42,659 bases of DNA from Erwinia sp. ErVv1. Lineage in GTDB: Bacteria > Pseudomonadota > Gammaproteobacteria > Enterobacterales > Enterobacteriaceae. The stretch lies in assembly GCF_900068895.1 (NCBI RefSeq), contig NZ_CDPK01000009.1, positions 142,387-185,045 on the forward strand. Direction: 5' to 3'. The notes under the pieces are model-generated. The model was not told the origin of the DNA, made no database searches, and was given only the letters and a program-made list of their open reading frames with translations. Shown here in pieces: positions 18,577 to 27,043 of the stretch. Each line of letters starts with the position of its first letter. The first letter of the stretch is position 1. A program made the translations under genes and the position numbers.

Positions 18577-19416
18577 ATGAGAAAGTTTTCCATAGGAGGA
18601 GAAGTTGAATTTGAACCCGGCAGAAGAGTTATGCGCGGCGGTGGCAAAGAATTAAAAATCCAGTCATCCTCCGTATATTGTCTGGAGTTGCTCATTGAAA
18701 ATCAGGGGAAGGTGATTGAGCATGAGGCTTTTTATGACTTTGCCTGGAGAAGGTTCGGCATGGAAGTCAGTCCCAATGCGCTGTATCAAAGCATTTCAAT
18801 GCTCAGGAAAGCACTGTTAGCCTGCGGTAATAGTGAGGACTTTATTCGCACCGTTCCCCGGCGCGGATTTATGCTGTCGGGAAAGGTAGAAATCACCTGC
18901 ACCGAGTTACAGAATGAGCCTTCCTCAACTGAGGGTGAAAATGATCCCGCTCCCAGGCAGGCAGAGCCTGAGGGCAATGAAAACGTCACCATTCTTCCCG
19001 AGGAGCTTCCTCTTCCCACTGAGGAAAATCACGTTTCAGAAGCCTCCACCGGGACATATTCACAGCCTGAGCGTATCAGACTGAAAATAAATAACGCTCT
19101 CTTCTGGATCGCTTATGGCGTGGCCTTTGCCGCCATCGTGTTGACGCCCTGTCTTTATTTTATCACTTACAGCGTGGATTACGTGAAGAGATTCGATTTT
19201 AATGGCTGCGCGTTTTACAGCAATAATATGGCGGATGATGACATCACTATGCAAGCAGTGATAAAAAAGAAAATACGATGTGATGAACGAAAATATGTCT
19301 ACATCACGCTATTTCCGGGTGGGAGCAGAATGTCAGTGATACAGTGTGAAAAAGAGATAGGTCCCTTCCTCAGACCTAACTGCATTTCTTATTACTATAT
19401 AGGTAACCCCCTGTGA
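18577..19416 (+). CDS. MarT/CadC-like membrane-anchored winged-helix regulator
   Basis: This 279-residue protein has an OmpR-type DNA-binding winged helix at residues about 5-105 (ENQGKVIEHEAFYDFAW, ALYQSISMLRKALL, IRTVPRRGFML), then an acidic Pro/Glu-rich linker, then one membrane span near 174-197 (FWIAYGVAFAAIVLTPCLYFITY) and a periplasmic tail of about 80 residues with several cysteines. This is the ToxR/CadC/MarT layout: the sensor lies in the periplasm and DNA binding in the cytoplasm. GGAG precedes the ATG at 18577. Its stop overlaps the start of the FidL-like gene, the same pairing as marT-fidL in Salmonella SPI-3. The fimbrial operon just downstream is its likely target. Confidence 0.8.
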   Translation: MRKFSIGGEVEFEPGRRVMRGGGKELKIQSSSVYCLELLIENQGKVIEHEAFYDFAWRRFGMEVSPNALYQSISMLRKALLACGNSEDFIRTVPRRGFMLSGKVEITCTELQNEPSSTEGENDPAPRQAEPEGNENVTILPEELPLPTEENHVSEASTGTYSQPERIRLKINNALFWIAYGVAFAAIVLTPCLYFITYSVDYVKRFDFNGCAFYSNNMADDDITMQAVIKKKIRCDERKYVYITLFPGGSRMSVIQCEKEIGPFLRPNCISYYYIGNPL

Positions 19417-19865
19417 GGAAGACTCTGACCTTTGTTATTATTATGATTGCAATAGGTGAATTATTTTTTTACAGGTTCTGTGAGGACAGGGAGATCAGCT
19501 GCGTAGGCAACATTAATTACTTTAAGGGTGATGATAAGCTTTCTCTTATCATCGGGCAGAAAATGAATGATGGGAAAGGACTGCTCACCCTTTCCGGTGC
19601 CCTTTATGAGGGAAAAGAGTCCCGCATCAATGTCAGTAAGGTCATTCAATTTGACTATCATGAGGAAAATAACATCCTTATCGCGCAGTCAACGCTTATT
19701 CAGAACTCCCCAATGAATGAGATAAAAGGCGAGGAAGAAAAAAAGTGGTTCCCGGAGTTCTTTGTCAAAAAGGGCGGAAAGCTTCCCTTAACCATAAAGA
19801 GAACGGGAATAGACACCTGGATTTTTTACTCAAATCCTGTGCCACTCTTTATCTGCGAAAAGTAG
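19413..19865 (+). CDS. FidL-like inner-membrane protein
   Basis: This 150-residue protein begins at a GTG whose GTGA overlaps the TGA of the regulator gene, so the two are translationally coupled. Residues about 4-21 form a membrane anchor (LTFVIIMIAIGELFFYRF). The remainder looks periplasmic and beta-rich, with SCVGNINYFKGDDKLSLIIGQKM resembling the FidL family seen next to MarT in Salmonella. By analogy with ToxR/ToxS pairs it may modulate the regulator's periplasmic domain. That role is inferred; the family assignment rests on size, layout and partner. Confidence 0.65.
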   Translation: MRKTLTFVIIMIAIGELFFYRFCEDREISCVGNINYFKGDDKLSLIIGQKMNDGKGLLTLSGALYEGKESRINVSKVIQFDYHEENNILIAQSTLIQNSPMNEIKGEEEKKWFPEFFVKKGGKLPLTIKRTGIDTWIFYSNPVPLFICEK

Positions 19866-19932
19866 CGATTCATATAAAATCTGAACTTCAGGATGAAGGT
19901 GTGTTATCTCTTCCTGTCGTTCAGGTCGCTAC
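19862..19932. repeat. Long imperfect inverted repeat at the fidL-like 3' end
   Basis: GTAGCGA (19862-19868) pairs with TCGCTAC (19926-19932), and CTGAAC (19881-19886) pairs with GTTCAG (19919-19924), giving a two-step stem that starts over the fidL-like stop codon. There is no uridine run, so it is not a standard terminator. It may protect the 3' end of the marT/fidL-like mRNA. The rest of the 361-bp spacer up to 20226 holds the CRP-like site, the palindrome and no gene. Confidence 0.4.
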
Positions 19933-20056
19933 CTCAGTATTGCGCTTTATTATAACATCCATCAAACAGCCGAAAGATTGATTCGATCTACAATCCGCTA
20001 CAAATCTACCCCGCCGCATCGTTCACGTCAGAGAAATGCGCTAACTTATTGTTATA

Positions 20057-20072
20057 TGTGGATTTTATCGCA
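20057..20072. promoter_or_regulatory. CRP-like site upstream of the fimbrial operon
   Basis: TGTGG-ATTTTA-TCGCA matches eight of ten key CRP bases. It lies about 155 bases before the pilin start. CRP control of fimbriae is common in enterics; support here is the motif alone. Confidence 0.35.
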
Positions 20073-20101
20073 TGAAAAAGGCTTCAGCTTTACTCATCGC
20101 C

Positions 20102-20113
20102 TCTCATATGAGA
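20102..20113. promoter_or_regulatory. 12-bp perfect palindrome upstream of the pilin gene
   Basis: TCTCATATGAGA is a perfect palindrome 113 bases before the pilin ATG, between the MarT-like regulator pair and the fimbrial operon. It is a candidate operator; no binding protein is known. Confidence 0.3.
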
Positions 20114-20226
20114 TAGATTCAAATTACTTCAGACGATAAAAAAAAGCGAGGTGTTAACATTCCCTCCGCTGATGAGAGAGCTGAACCTCCTCACTTTCAG
20201 CAGCCTACTAAATCAAGGGGAATTTA

Positions 20227-20778
20227 ATGAAAACCAGTTCAGTATCATTATATTTAGCGCTTACCACCTGTGTTACAGGGGTAATTTCAGGCAATGTGCA
20301 GGCGGCATCACAAAATACTATTCGCTTCCAGGGTGAAGTCAATGCCCAGACCTGTAATGTTGATGTTAATGGTGCATCAGGCAGCCCGGTGGTTTTACTG
20401 CCGACCGTGTCAACAGGTCAGCTAAGCACTGCAAAAGCCACCGCGGGTAAAACCAGCTTCACTATTAATGTCTCAGGCTGCCCCGCCCCTGCCTCCGGCA
20501 GCCAGGATATTAATGTTCTCTTCCAGGGAAACAATATTTCCACTAATGGTAATCTTGGAAATACCGGCACGGCTGAAAATGTTGATCTGCGCCTGTTAGA
20601 TTCCAGCGATAAAGTGATTGATCTCTCATCGGGCCAGGCAAAGGTGTCGGGAATGAAGCTTGCCGAAGGAGCGACCAGCACTTCCCAGGATTATTCCGTG
20701 GAATATTATACTGATGCAGGGAGTGTTTCAGCAGGGTCAGTATTGAGCAGCGTGCAGTACGCAATTAGCTATCCATAA
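20227..20778 (+). CDS. Fimbrial major subunit (pilin)
   Basis: This 183-residue chaperone-usher pilin has a Sec signal peptide ending at VQAA (about residue 26). The mature start SQNTIRFQGEVNAQTCNVDVNG supplies the donor strand and the first cysteine; the second is in NVSGCPAP, together the conserved pilin disulfide. The protein ends in VQYAISYP with the penultimate tyrosine beta-zipper typical of type 1-like pilins. AGGGGAA precedes the ATG. It is the first gene of a five-gene operon and separated from the chaperone gene by 41 bases, which contain a short GC-rich CCTCCCTAATGCGAGGGGCC dyad that may limit read-through and raise pilin output. Confidence 0.9.
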   Translation: MKTSSVSLYLALTTCVTGVISGNVQAASQNTIRFQGEVNAQTCNVDVNGASGSPVVLLPTVSTGQLSTAKATAGKTSFTINVSGCPAPASGSQDINVLFQGNNISTNGNLGNTGTAENVDLRLLDSSDKVIDLSSGQAKVSGMKLAEGATSTSQDYSVEYYTDAGSVSAGSVLSSVQYAISYP

Positions 20779-20819
20779 ACCTTATTGCCCCTCCCTAATG
20801 CGAGGGGCCGGAGTCCATT

Positions 20820-21524
20820 GTGCTCAGGCATTTTATTCTCTCTTTAATCGCTGTATTTCTAATAAGCACCGCGCAGGCAAGCGTTGTCCTGAACGGCACC
20901 CGCATAATAATTGATAATACCCGACAGGAGAAAAATATACAGTTTACTAATTCAGGTCACCACCCTGCCCTGGTTCAGATTATGCCAGGGAATGAGGAAA
21001 ACGCTGATCGTCCGCCCTTTGTTGCTCTGCCTCAGGTATTCAGAATTTTACCTGATGCCGGTCAGAGCGTGAAAATAAAAATCACCAGGGAAAACCTGCC
21101 ACAGGACAGAGAGTCCATGTTTTATCTTGAGTACATTGATATTCCCTCAGTAAAAAAAAATGATGAAGATAAAAACAAGCTTTACCTTATTGTTAAAAGC
21201 AGGGTCAAAGTATTTGTTCGTCCGGATGGTATCTCACCCACAGTCGATAAAATACGTGAGAAGCTCTCCTTTAGCCTCAACGGCGCCGATATCATCATTA
21301 AAAACCGCTCTCCTTTTTATGCCAATCTCCGCTCTTTTTCTCTACAGCGCGGTACGGAAAAAGTGAATTTTAGTGACGCGGTGACGATTGCCCCCTTCAG
21401 TGAAGCTAACGTCAGCCGAAAAGGAAAAGACAGTACGCTTTCAGGTTGGAGCATGCGTGCACTTTTGATTAATGATTTTGGTTCAGACGATATAAAAGAA
21501 ATCGCAAAAAATAAATCGCAATGA
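20820..21524 (+). CDS. Periplasmic fimbrial chaperone (first copy)
   Basis: This 234-residue PapD-like chaperone folds pilins in the periplasm and caps them until delivery to the usher. It starts at a GTG (20820) with GGAG six bases upstream; a signal peptide ends near AQAS. Conserved features are NGTRIIIDN (the Arg that anchors pilin C-termini), NSGHHPALVQIMP, PFVALPQVFRILPDAGQSVKIK, LPQDRESMFYLEYIDIP and LIVKSRVKVFVRP (the second anchor, Lys). The second domain NRSPFYANL follows. It overlaps the usher start by four bases (ATGA at 21521). Confidence 0.92.
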   Translation: MLRHFILSLIAVFLISTAQASVVLNGTRIIIDNTRQEKNIQFTNSGHHPALVQIMPGNEENADRPPFVALPQVFRILPDAGQSVKIKITRENLPQDRESMFYLEYIDIPSVKKNDEDKNKLYLIVKSRVKVFVRPDGISPTVDKIREKLSFSLNGADIIIKNRSPFYANLRSFSLQRGTEKVNFSDAVTIAPFSEANVSRKGKDSTLSGWSMRALLINDFGSDDIKEIAKNKSQ

Positions 21525-24046
21525 AAAACCAATCTTTACTTATAACGCTACTGCTGATGCTGTATGGGGTACCTGCGGGCTACGCAAAAACGTCAGCAGA
21601 TAATGATTATATTTTCGATCCCTCGCTGATTCGTGCTGCTTTGCCAGGCCAGTTGAATATTCAAGATGGCACCGGGGATCCCTATTTCCAGTCAGGTGAA
21701 TATGATGTTGACCTTTACCTCAATGGTAAATTTCAGAGTAACACGCCGTTAAAGCTGCAACGGGAAAACGGAGAGTTTACCCTGTGCCTTCCTCCCCGTT
21801 TTTACCGGGCGTTTGCCGTCAGGGAGCGTTATCTTTCTGACCTGCCTGCAGAAGGATGTACCCATCCCGAACGCTTTCTCCCGGCGGCGTCGGTGCGGGT
21901 CGATACGGGTAAACTGCGCGTGGATATCACTATTCCGCAGGCGATGCTTGTTACTCAGCCCGCAGGCTACATTGCGCCTGACAATCTTTCCGAAGGATCC
22001 ACGATGGCCTTCGTTAATTACAATGTGAATCAGTTCTATTCTGATTATAAAAATGGTCAGCGCTTCGAGTCCACCTGGCTGGGTATTAACGGCGGGATGA
22101 ATATCGGCATGTGGCGTTTCCGTCAGCAGGGTAATTTTACCCATAATGAATATGGTAATCGCTGGCAAAACACCCGAAGCTGGGTGCAACGTGCGCTGCC
22201 GTCCGTAAAGAGTGAAGTGTCAGTCGGGGAGCTCTTTAGCGCCGGAGATCTGTTTAATGCGGTCAGCTTTCGTGGGCTCAATCTGAACTCGGACGACAGG
22301 ATGCTGGCGGATTCCCTTCGCGGCTATGCCCCGGAAATCCGTGGGGTGGCTAACAGCAATGCCCGCGTCTCTGTCTGGCAGGGCAGGCAGCGAATTTATC
22401 AGACCACGGTGCCGCCCGGCCCTTTCCTCATCAATGACCTGAGTCCGGTGAGCTACGGCGGCGACCTCAGCGTGGAGGTGCTGGAGTCCGATGGCAGTCG
22501 TCACCGCTATACCGTACCCTTTGCCGTTCTACCTGAATCATTACGCCCGGGACGAACCGATTACAGCTTTTCTGCCGGTAAGGTCACAGATTACCGCAAA
22601 GACAATAACTTCACTGAACTCACGGTTAAACGGGGCCTGACCAACGCCATCACCATCAATGGTGGAATGCGGCTGGGAAATGACTACCGCTCGCTGCTGG
22701 CGGGTGGCGTCTGGGCCTCGGAAATGGGCGCCGTTGGATTCAACAGTGCTTATTCTTCAGCCGATCTGAACGAGGGCAATACCGCCCAGGGATGGCGCTA
22801 TGAGCTGAATTACAGCCGAACCTTTGAGCCGACCCACACCACGCTAACGTTTGCCGGGTATCAGTATTCCACGCACGGATACCGTGACCTTAACGACGTC
22901 ATTGCGTTAAATAACAACGCGACCCCGGGGCAGGATAATACCCGCAGCGAATACATGCAGCGTAATCGTCTGCAGATGACCATTAATCAAACGCTGGGCG
23001 ACTGGGGCAGTATTTATCTCTCTGGTTCCAGGCAGAATTACTATGACGGGCGCTCGCGTGACACGCAGTACCAGGCCGGATACAGCACCGTTATGCCGGG
23101 AAATATTTCAATGAACCTGTCCCTCTCCAGGCAGTATACGGTCCGATCGCACTCGCATGACGCTTTTCGGCGATTTGCAGCACCGACGCGCAGGAATGAA
23201 TATTTCAAGGATACCCAGCTACAGATTAGCTTTTCAATGCCGTTAGGCTCCGCCACCAACTCACCGTACCTCACGCTGGGAGGCACCCATGACAGCAGTA
23301 GCGGAAGCAGCTATAACGCCTCGCTGAGCGGCGTGGCCGGAGAAGATCAAACCGGCTACAGCCTGAACGTTAATCGCGACCAGCGCCAGAGGGATACCAC
23401 CTTCAGCGGCAGCGTAAACAGGAAAATGTCCCTGGCCAGTCTTACGGCCACCGCCTCAACGTCGTCGCGGTTTAATCAGATGTCGGTGAATGCGATGGGC
23501 GCGGCGGTACTGCACAGCGGCGGACTGACGCTGGGAAATTATGTCAGTGATACCTTTGCGCTGATTGAGGCAAAAGGCGCTCAGGGAGCGCGGGTTATCA
23601 GTAGCCCCGGCATTCACGTTGACGGTTCGGGATACGCCCTGGTGCCCTCCCTGATCCCTTACCACTATAACGCTATCGCGCTGGATGCCAGCGGCAGCGA
23701 CAGTCAGGTTGAGGTGCAGAACAGCGAGAAAACCATCGCGCCTTATGCCGGTGCCATGGTCAGGGTTAAATTTCAGACGCTGCGCGGCTATCCGGTGATG
23801 ATAAAAACGACCACTAACCGGAATATTTCAGTGCCAATGGGCGCCGATATTATCAATGAACAAAGAAAAATCATTGGGACCTTCGGCCAGGCAGGTAATG
23901 CGTATCTGCGGCTGAGTGAGACGCAGGGAACGCTGAAGGCCGTCTGGGGTGCGGGTAAAAATGATTCATGCACCATTAATTATCATATCCCAACGCCCAA
24001 ACCGGATGCGGTTATTACCTATGCAAACGCCGTGTGTCGTTTCTGA
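21521..24046 (+). CDS. Outer-membrane fimbrial usher
   Basis: This 841-residue usher forms the outer-membrane pore that accepts chaperone-pilin complexes and assembles the fimbria. After a signal peptide (GYAKTSA) comes the N-terminal domain (YIFDPSLIRAALPGQLNIQDGTG, YDVDLYLNGK), then the 24-strand barrel with the plug region near SVWQGRQRIYQTTVPPGPFLINDL and SDGSRHRYTVPFAVLPESLRPG, which are family hallmarks. The C-terminal domains end with NDSCTINYHIPTP and VCRF, a usual usher ending with a cysteine pair. Length is normal. It overlaps the chaperone gene and lies 16 bases before the adhesin. Confidence 0.95.
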   Translation: MKNQSLLITLLLMLYGVPAGYAKTSADNDYIFDPSLIRAALPGQLNIQDGTGDPYFQSGEYDVDLYLNGKFQSNTPLKLQRENGEFTLCLPPRFYRAFAVRERYLSDLPAEGCTHPERFLPAASVRVDTGKLRVDITIPQAMLVTQPAGYIAPDNLSEGSTMAFVNYNVNQFYSDYKNGQRFESTWLGINGGMNIGMWRFRQQGNFTHNEYGNRWQNTRSWVQRALPSVKSEVSVGELFSAGDLFNAVSFRGLNLNSDDRMLADSLRGYAPEIRGVANSNARVSVWQGRQRIYQTTVPPGPFLINDLSPVSYGGDLSVEVLESDGSRHRYTVPFAVLPESLRPGRTDYSFSAGKVTDYRKDNNFTELTVKRGLTNAITINGGMRLGNDYRSLLAGGVWASEMGAVGFNSAYSSADLNEGNTAQGWRYELNYSRTFEPTHTTLTFAGYQYSTHGYRDLNDVIALNNNATPGQDNTRSEYMQRNRLQMTINQTLGDWGSIYLSGSRQNYYDGRSRDTQYQAGYSTVMPGNISMNLSLSRQYTVRSHSHDAFRRFAAPTRRNEYFKDTQLQISFSMPLGSATNSPYLTLGGTHDSSSGSSYNASLSGVAGEDQTGYSLNVNRDQRQRDTTFSGSVNRKMSLASLTATASTSSRFNQMSVNAMGAAVLHSGGLTLGNYVSDTFALIEAKGAQGARVISSPGIHVDGSGYALVPSLIPYHYNAIALDASGSDSQVEVQNSEKTIAPYAGAMVRVKFQTLRGYPVMIKTTTNRNISVPMGADIINEQRKIIGTFGQAGNAYLRLSETQGTLKAVWGAGKNDSCTINYHIPTPKPDAVITYANAVCRF

Positions 24047-24062
24047 TTTACCAGGATAAAAA

Positions 24063-25340
24063 ATGAAATATTGTATTTATGCTTTCGTTGTCCTTATTTC
24101 CAGCCTCTGTACGCCGCTGCAGGCAAACTGTACCCGCGTCAGGGCGGTCGATCAGGGGTGTGATGCCTGTGGCGCATCGCTGAATCTGGGTAACATTGGC
24201 CTGATGGACCTGCGATATCAGCCTGCCGGTACGGTGCTGGCCCGTTCCGTATTTCAGGTTGTTCCCTCGATTAAAAATAGCGATCCCGAACGCGTGCTCT
24301 ATGAGTGCGACCTGGCGGATAAGGACAAGATCTTTGAGGTATTTGCCACCAATGGCGACAGTAACGTCGGGGGCGCATGGAATATGGGGGATAACTATTT
24401 CCAGACCTATTTCCCCTTTACCGCGCTGAAGCTGGTTCATCTGCGCAGCGGTAAGCCTTTTACGCGGATCTGGCAGAAAGTCCCGCTGACTGACTATGAC
24501 GTGAGCGGCAATAAAATACTGATTAAAGGCAAGCACTTCAGCCCGATCGGCGCTGAACTGATCAGGACAGATAAAAACAATCGGGATAGCGGCTATGCGT
24601 CATGGGGTTGTCCCTCTGCCGCAAAGGACAGCTATACGGGGTCCTATAACTGCAATCAGCCCAATGGCTACGTGGTTTTTATGGGGCCGGGCCAGAATGT
24701 TCCCGAAGCCGGAAAAGACAGCTGGAATAACTTTGACACCTGGATCACCGGGCGTTATATGGCCTTCGGGATGAATACCGCGCCGGTCGCAACCCTTACG
24801 CAGAACCGGAGTCAGGGATGCCGGGTGGAAAACTATACCGCCCACGTCCTTTTTCCATCGGTCAGCATTAACGCGCTCTCGCAGGGTCAGTCGGTAAGTG
24901 CGCCGCTGAGCGTCACGCTCGAATGCTCAAATGCAGCAGAGACGCAATCCGGTGTGGCTTCAGGCCAGATCTCACTGGGTTTTCAGTCCAGCTATGCGGC
25001 CTGGCTTCAGGCTCAAAAGCTGGGGCTGACCGGGAGCAATGGCATTTCAGATTATCTGGTGTCTGATCACTATGATTCAGACCCCTCCCTTGCCACTGGC
25101 GTGGGTATCAAACTCAATACCTCCAGCGGCGAACCGGTCTCATTTCTCGGCTGGAGTGATTACAGCAGCAATGCCGGATGGCGGCCCGTGCTGGAGGACG
25201 CTCAACGAACCCGCGGCGGTCAGGGAGACAGCAACATGTATCAGAGAAACTTCGTTGCGCAGCTGGCTCAGCTGCCGGGAAAAAACGTCAGCGTGGGCAA
25301 AATTGACGCGACCGCTTATCTCTTAATCAGGTTACAGTAG
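24063..25340 (+). CDS. Two-domain fimbrial tip adhesin
   Basis: This 425-residue secreted protein is the likely tip adhesin. A signal peptide ends near LQANC. Residues about 23-255 form a receptor-binding domain that I do not recognise, with several cysteines (CTRV, QGCDACG, YECDL, WGCPSAA, NCNQ) and a Trp/Asn-rich centre (GGAWNMGDNYFQTYFPF). Residues about 265-425 form the pilin domain (VENYTAHVLFPSVSINALSQGQSVSAPLSVTLEC, ending VGKIDATAYLLIRLQ). Size, position after the usher and two-domain layout fit tip adhesins of the MrpH/FimH kind. The ligand cannot be predicted. AGGA precedes the ATG. Confidence 0.82.
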   Translation: MKYCIYAFVVLISSLCTPLQANCTRVRAVDQGCDACGASLNLGNIGLMDLRYQPAGTVLARSVFQVVPSIKNSDPERVLYECDLADKDKIFEVFATNGDSNVGGAWNMGDNYFQTYFPFTALKLVHLRSGKPFTRIWQKVPLTDYDVSGNKILIKGKHFSPIGAELIRTDKNNRDSGYASWGCPSAAKDSYTGSYNCNQPNGYVVFMGPGQNVPEAGKDSWNNFDTWITGRYMAFGMNTAPVATLTQNRSQGCRVENYTAHVLFPSVSINALSQGQSVSAPLSVTLECSNAAETQSGVASGQISLGFQSSYAAWLQAQKLGLTGSNGISDYLVSDHYDSDPSLATGVGIKLNTSSGEPVSFLGWSDYSSNAGWRPVLEDAQRTRGGQGDSNMYQRNFVAQLAQLPGKNVSVGKIDATAYLLIRLQ

Positions 25341-25341
25341 A

Positions 25342-26085
25342 ATGAAAAAACTCTTCCTGCTCCTCGCATCCTTTGCCACGGCCTGTCCTGCCGCTATTAT
25401 TCCTCAGGCCAGCCGGGTTATTTTCCATCCGCACCAGGTGCGTGCTCCTTTACTGCTGGTCAACAGCGCCGACACCCCGGCGCTGGTCCAGAGCTGGGTA
25501 GACCGGGGGACGCCGGACAAGGATCCGGGAAGCCAGGCTTTTCCTTTCGTCGCGCTTCCCGGCGTGTTTACGCTCAATAAAGGCGAAAAAAAGGAGATCA
25601 CAATCATGCGAAGTGCGCTGGCAGATAAACTCCCCACCGATCGGGAGTCGCTCTACTGGCTGAATATCTATGAAATAAGCTCGGTCAAAAAAAGCATCCT
25701 GAGGGAGGCAAATAATAAGGTGAGTATTGCCTTAAATACCCAGCTCAAAGTGATTAATCGCCCGTTTAAAGAAACGGAATCATTTGAGCAGAGGACCAAA
25801 AGAGTGGTTTTCAAACTTCAGCGGTTAGCGGGTAAGGAGGGGGTGATCGCCGTTAACAACACCCCCTATTACTTTACGCCCGGAGAGATGAGTATCACCC
25901 TCGGCCAGAATACCTATCCCGTTTACCTGGATGCGGAGAAAAACGTTGCCCCGTTCTCCACCAGGACGTTTCCCCTGCAGAATAAAGCCGGAACATTGCC
26001 CGACGGTGAATCGACACTCAACTATACCGCAATAGACGACCAGGGCGCCTTGCATGCCTTTTCCTTTCTGCTGCGTGGGAGCTGA
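25342..26085 (+). CDS. Periplasmic fimbrial chaperone (second copy)
   Basis: This 247-residue PapD-like chaperone starts one base after the adhesin stop. A signal peptide ends near ACPA. Landmarks are IIPQASRVIFHPHQVRAPLLLVNSADTPALVQSWVDRG, PFVALPGVFTLNKGEKKEITI, LPTDRESLYWLNIYEISSVKKS and LNTQLKVINRP. It differs a great deal from the first chaperone and, from its place next to the adhesin, may serve that subunit while the first serves the pilin. The second domain is recognisable (NNTPYYFTPGEM). It is the last gene of the operon. Confidence 0.9.
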   Translation: MKKLFLLLASFATACPAAIIPQASRVIFHPHQVRAPLLLVNSADTPALVQSWVDRGTPDKDPGSQAFPFVALPGVFTLNKGEKKEITIMRSALADKLPTDRESLYWLNIYEISSVKKSILREANNKVSIALNTQLKVINRPFKETESFEQRTKRVVFKLQRLAGKEGVIAVNNTPYYFTPGEMSITLGQNTYPVYLDAEKNVAPFSTRTFPLQNKAGTLPDGESTLNYTAIDDQGALHAFSFLLRGS

Positions 26086-26105
26086 GCCAGGTTCAGGCGA
26101 AAGGC

Positions 26106-26756
26106 TTAATGATGCAGCATTTCGTCTGCCACCTCTTTATCCGACAGCTGATACGGGTAATAGGTTGGCCAGTTGTCCATCTCTTCCAGCAGCGCCTGCT
26201 GCGAGCGGTTGCCCATGAAAATGTGGAAATGGCTGGATTTTCGCGGCGCGATAATATGATCGCTGAACTGCACGTATTTTGGCGCGCTGCTGTTGGCGTC
26301 GTGACATTCAAACAGGTAGCGAACGCCCTTTTTACCGGAGACATAGGTCAATATTTTATGACCCGCGTAGGTGTAGTGACAGGCACTGACCTTGTCCCCG
26401 ACGTGGAACTCCATCACGCCATCCTCAATGCCAATGGTGGCGACGTCGGTGGCATAGCCGGTGCGGTAATACTCCTTTACCGACGCAAAGGTTTTGCTGT
26501 TGTCCTTTTCGGCCTTTTTACGGAATACTGCATCCAGAGTGCCCTTCTGCAGCAGCGGATAAACCGACTGCCACATCCCTTCCCAGTCGGTCAGATTTCT
26601 GTCCTGCACATCCCGATCGGCAAACACCCCTTCCGCCGCGTGCTGTTCTGTCTCACTCAGCGGCTTGCCGTGTGAATGATGCGCATGTGACAGCGCCTCG
26701 CTGCTGACGATCAGCATCCCCGATGCCAACACCCACTTACCCAGATGACTCTTCAA
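26106..26756 (-). CDS. zinT: ZinT, periplasmic zinc-binding protein
   Basis: This 216-residue ZinT (YodA) protein scavenges zinc in the periplasm and assists ZnuA. A signal peptide ends near ALSHA, followed by a His-rich segment AHHSHGK. The lipocalin-like body has [52 protein letters not shown] and [13 protein letters not shown] with the metal-site histidines, and ends [22 protein letters not shown]. Its length equals that of E. coli ZinT. The start is an uncommon TTG at 26756 with GAGGG eight bases upstream; no ATG gives a full signal peptide. A Zur box lies 32 bases upstream, so it is induced by zinc shortage. It is convergent with the fimbrial operon. Confidence 0.95.
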   Translation of the reverse strand: MKSHLGKWVLASGMLIVSSEALSHAHHSHGKPLSETEQHAAEGVFADRDVQDRNLTDWEGMWQSVYPLLQKGTLDAVFRKKAEKDNSKTFASVKEYYRTGYATDVATIGIEDGVMEFHVGDKVSACHYTYAGHKILTYVSGKKGVRYLFECHDANSSAPKYVQFSDHIIAPRKSSHFHIFMGNRSQQALLEEMDNWPTYYPYQLSDKEVADEMLHH

Positions 26757-26787
26757 CGTTCGACCCTCGCTTTAGTAAAGATACAAA

Positions 26788-26804
26788 ATGTTATGATATA
26801 ACAT
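26788..26804 (-). promoter_or_regulatory. Zur box upstream of zinT
   Basis: ATGTTAT-GAT-ATAACAT is a perfect 7-3-7 inverted repeat, very close to the Zur consensus GAAATGTTATANTATAACAT, with AAA on its left flank. It lies 32-48 bases before the zinT start and would cover the promoter. Zur repression of zinT is established in E. coli and Salmonella. Confidence 0.85.
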
Positions 26805-27043
26805 TACACAAAGCAAGTGAGCGCGAAACTCAGGAGGATCGGTAGCAGGGATAAGCCATGTCAGGTTACTGCAAAATGTACACAGGTGACTCTTTTGTAA
26901 GGAATTATTAAAATATCCAATACCCTGACGCCTCCCCCACAGCCAGGGTAACATCGCTTAAATAATTATCCCTCTCACCCTGTTGCTCTCTAAGGCTGCT
27001 GTCGATAGTAGATCTGCCCCATAACCTTTAGCTGGATGGATAC

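Noticed and set aside
26985-27020. Sigma-28 (FliA) promoter before the chemoreceptor (GTCGATAG)
   Set aside because: The -10-like GTCGATAG lacks a TAAA at the required distance, so the match is not convincing.
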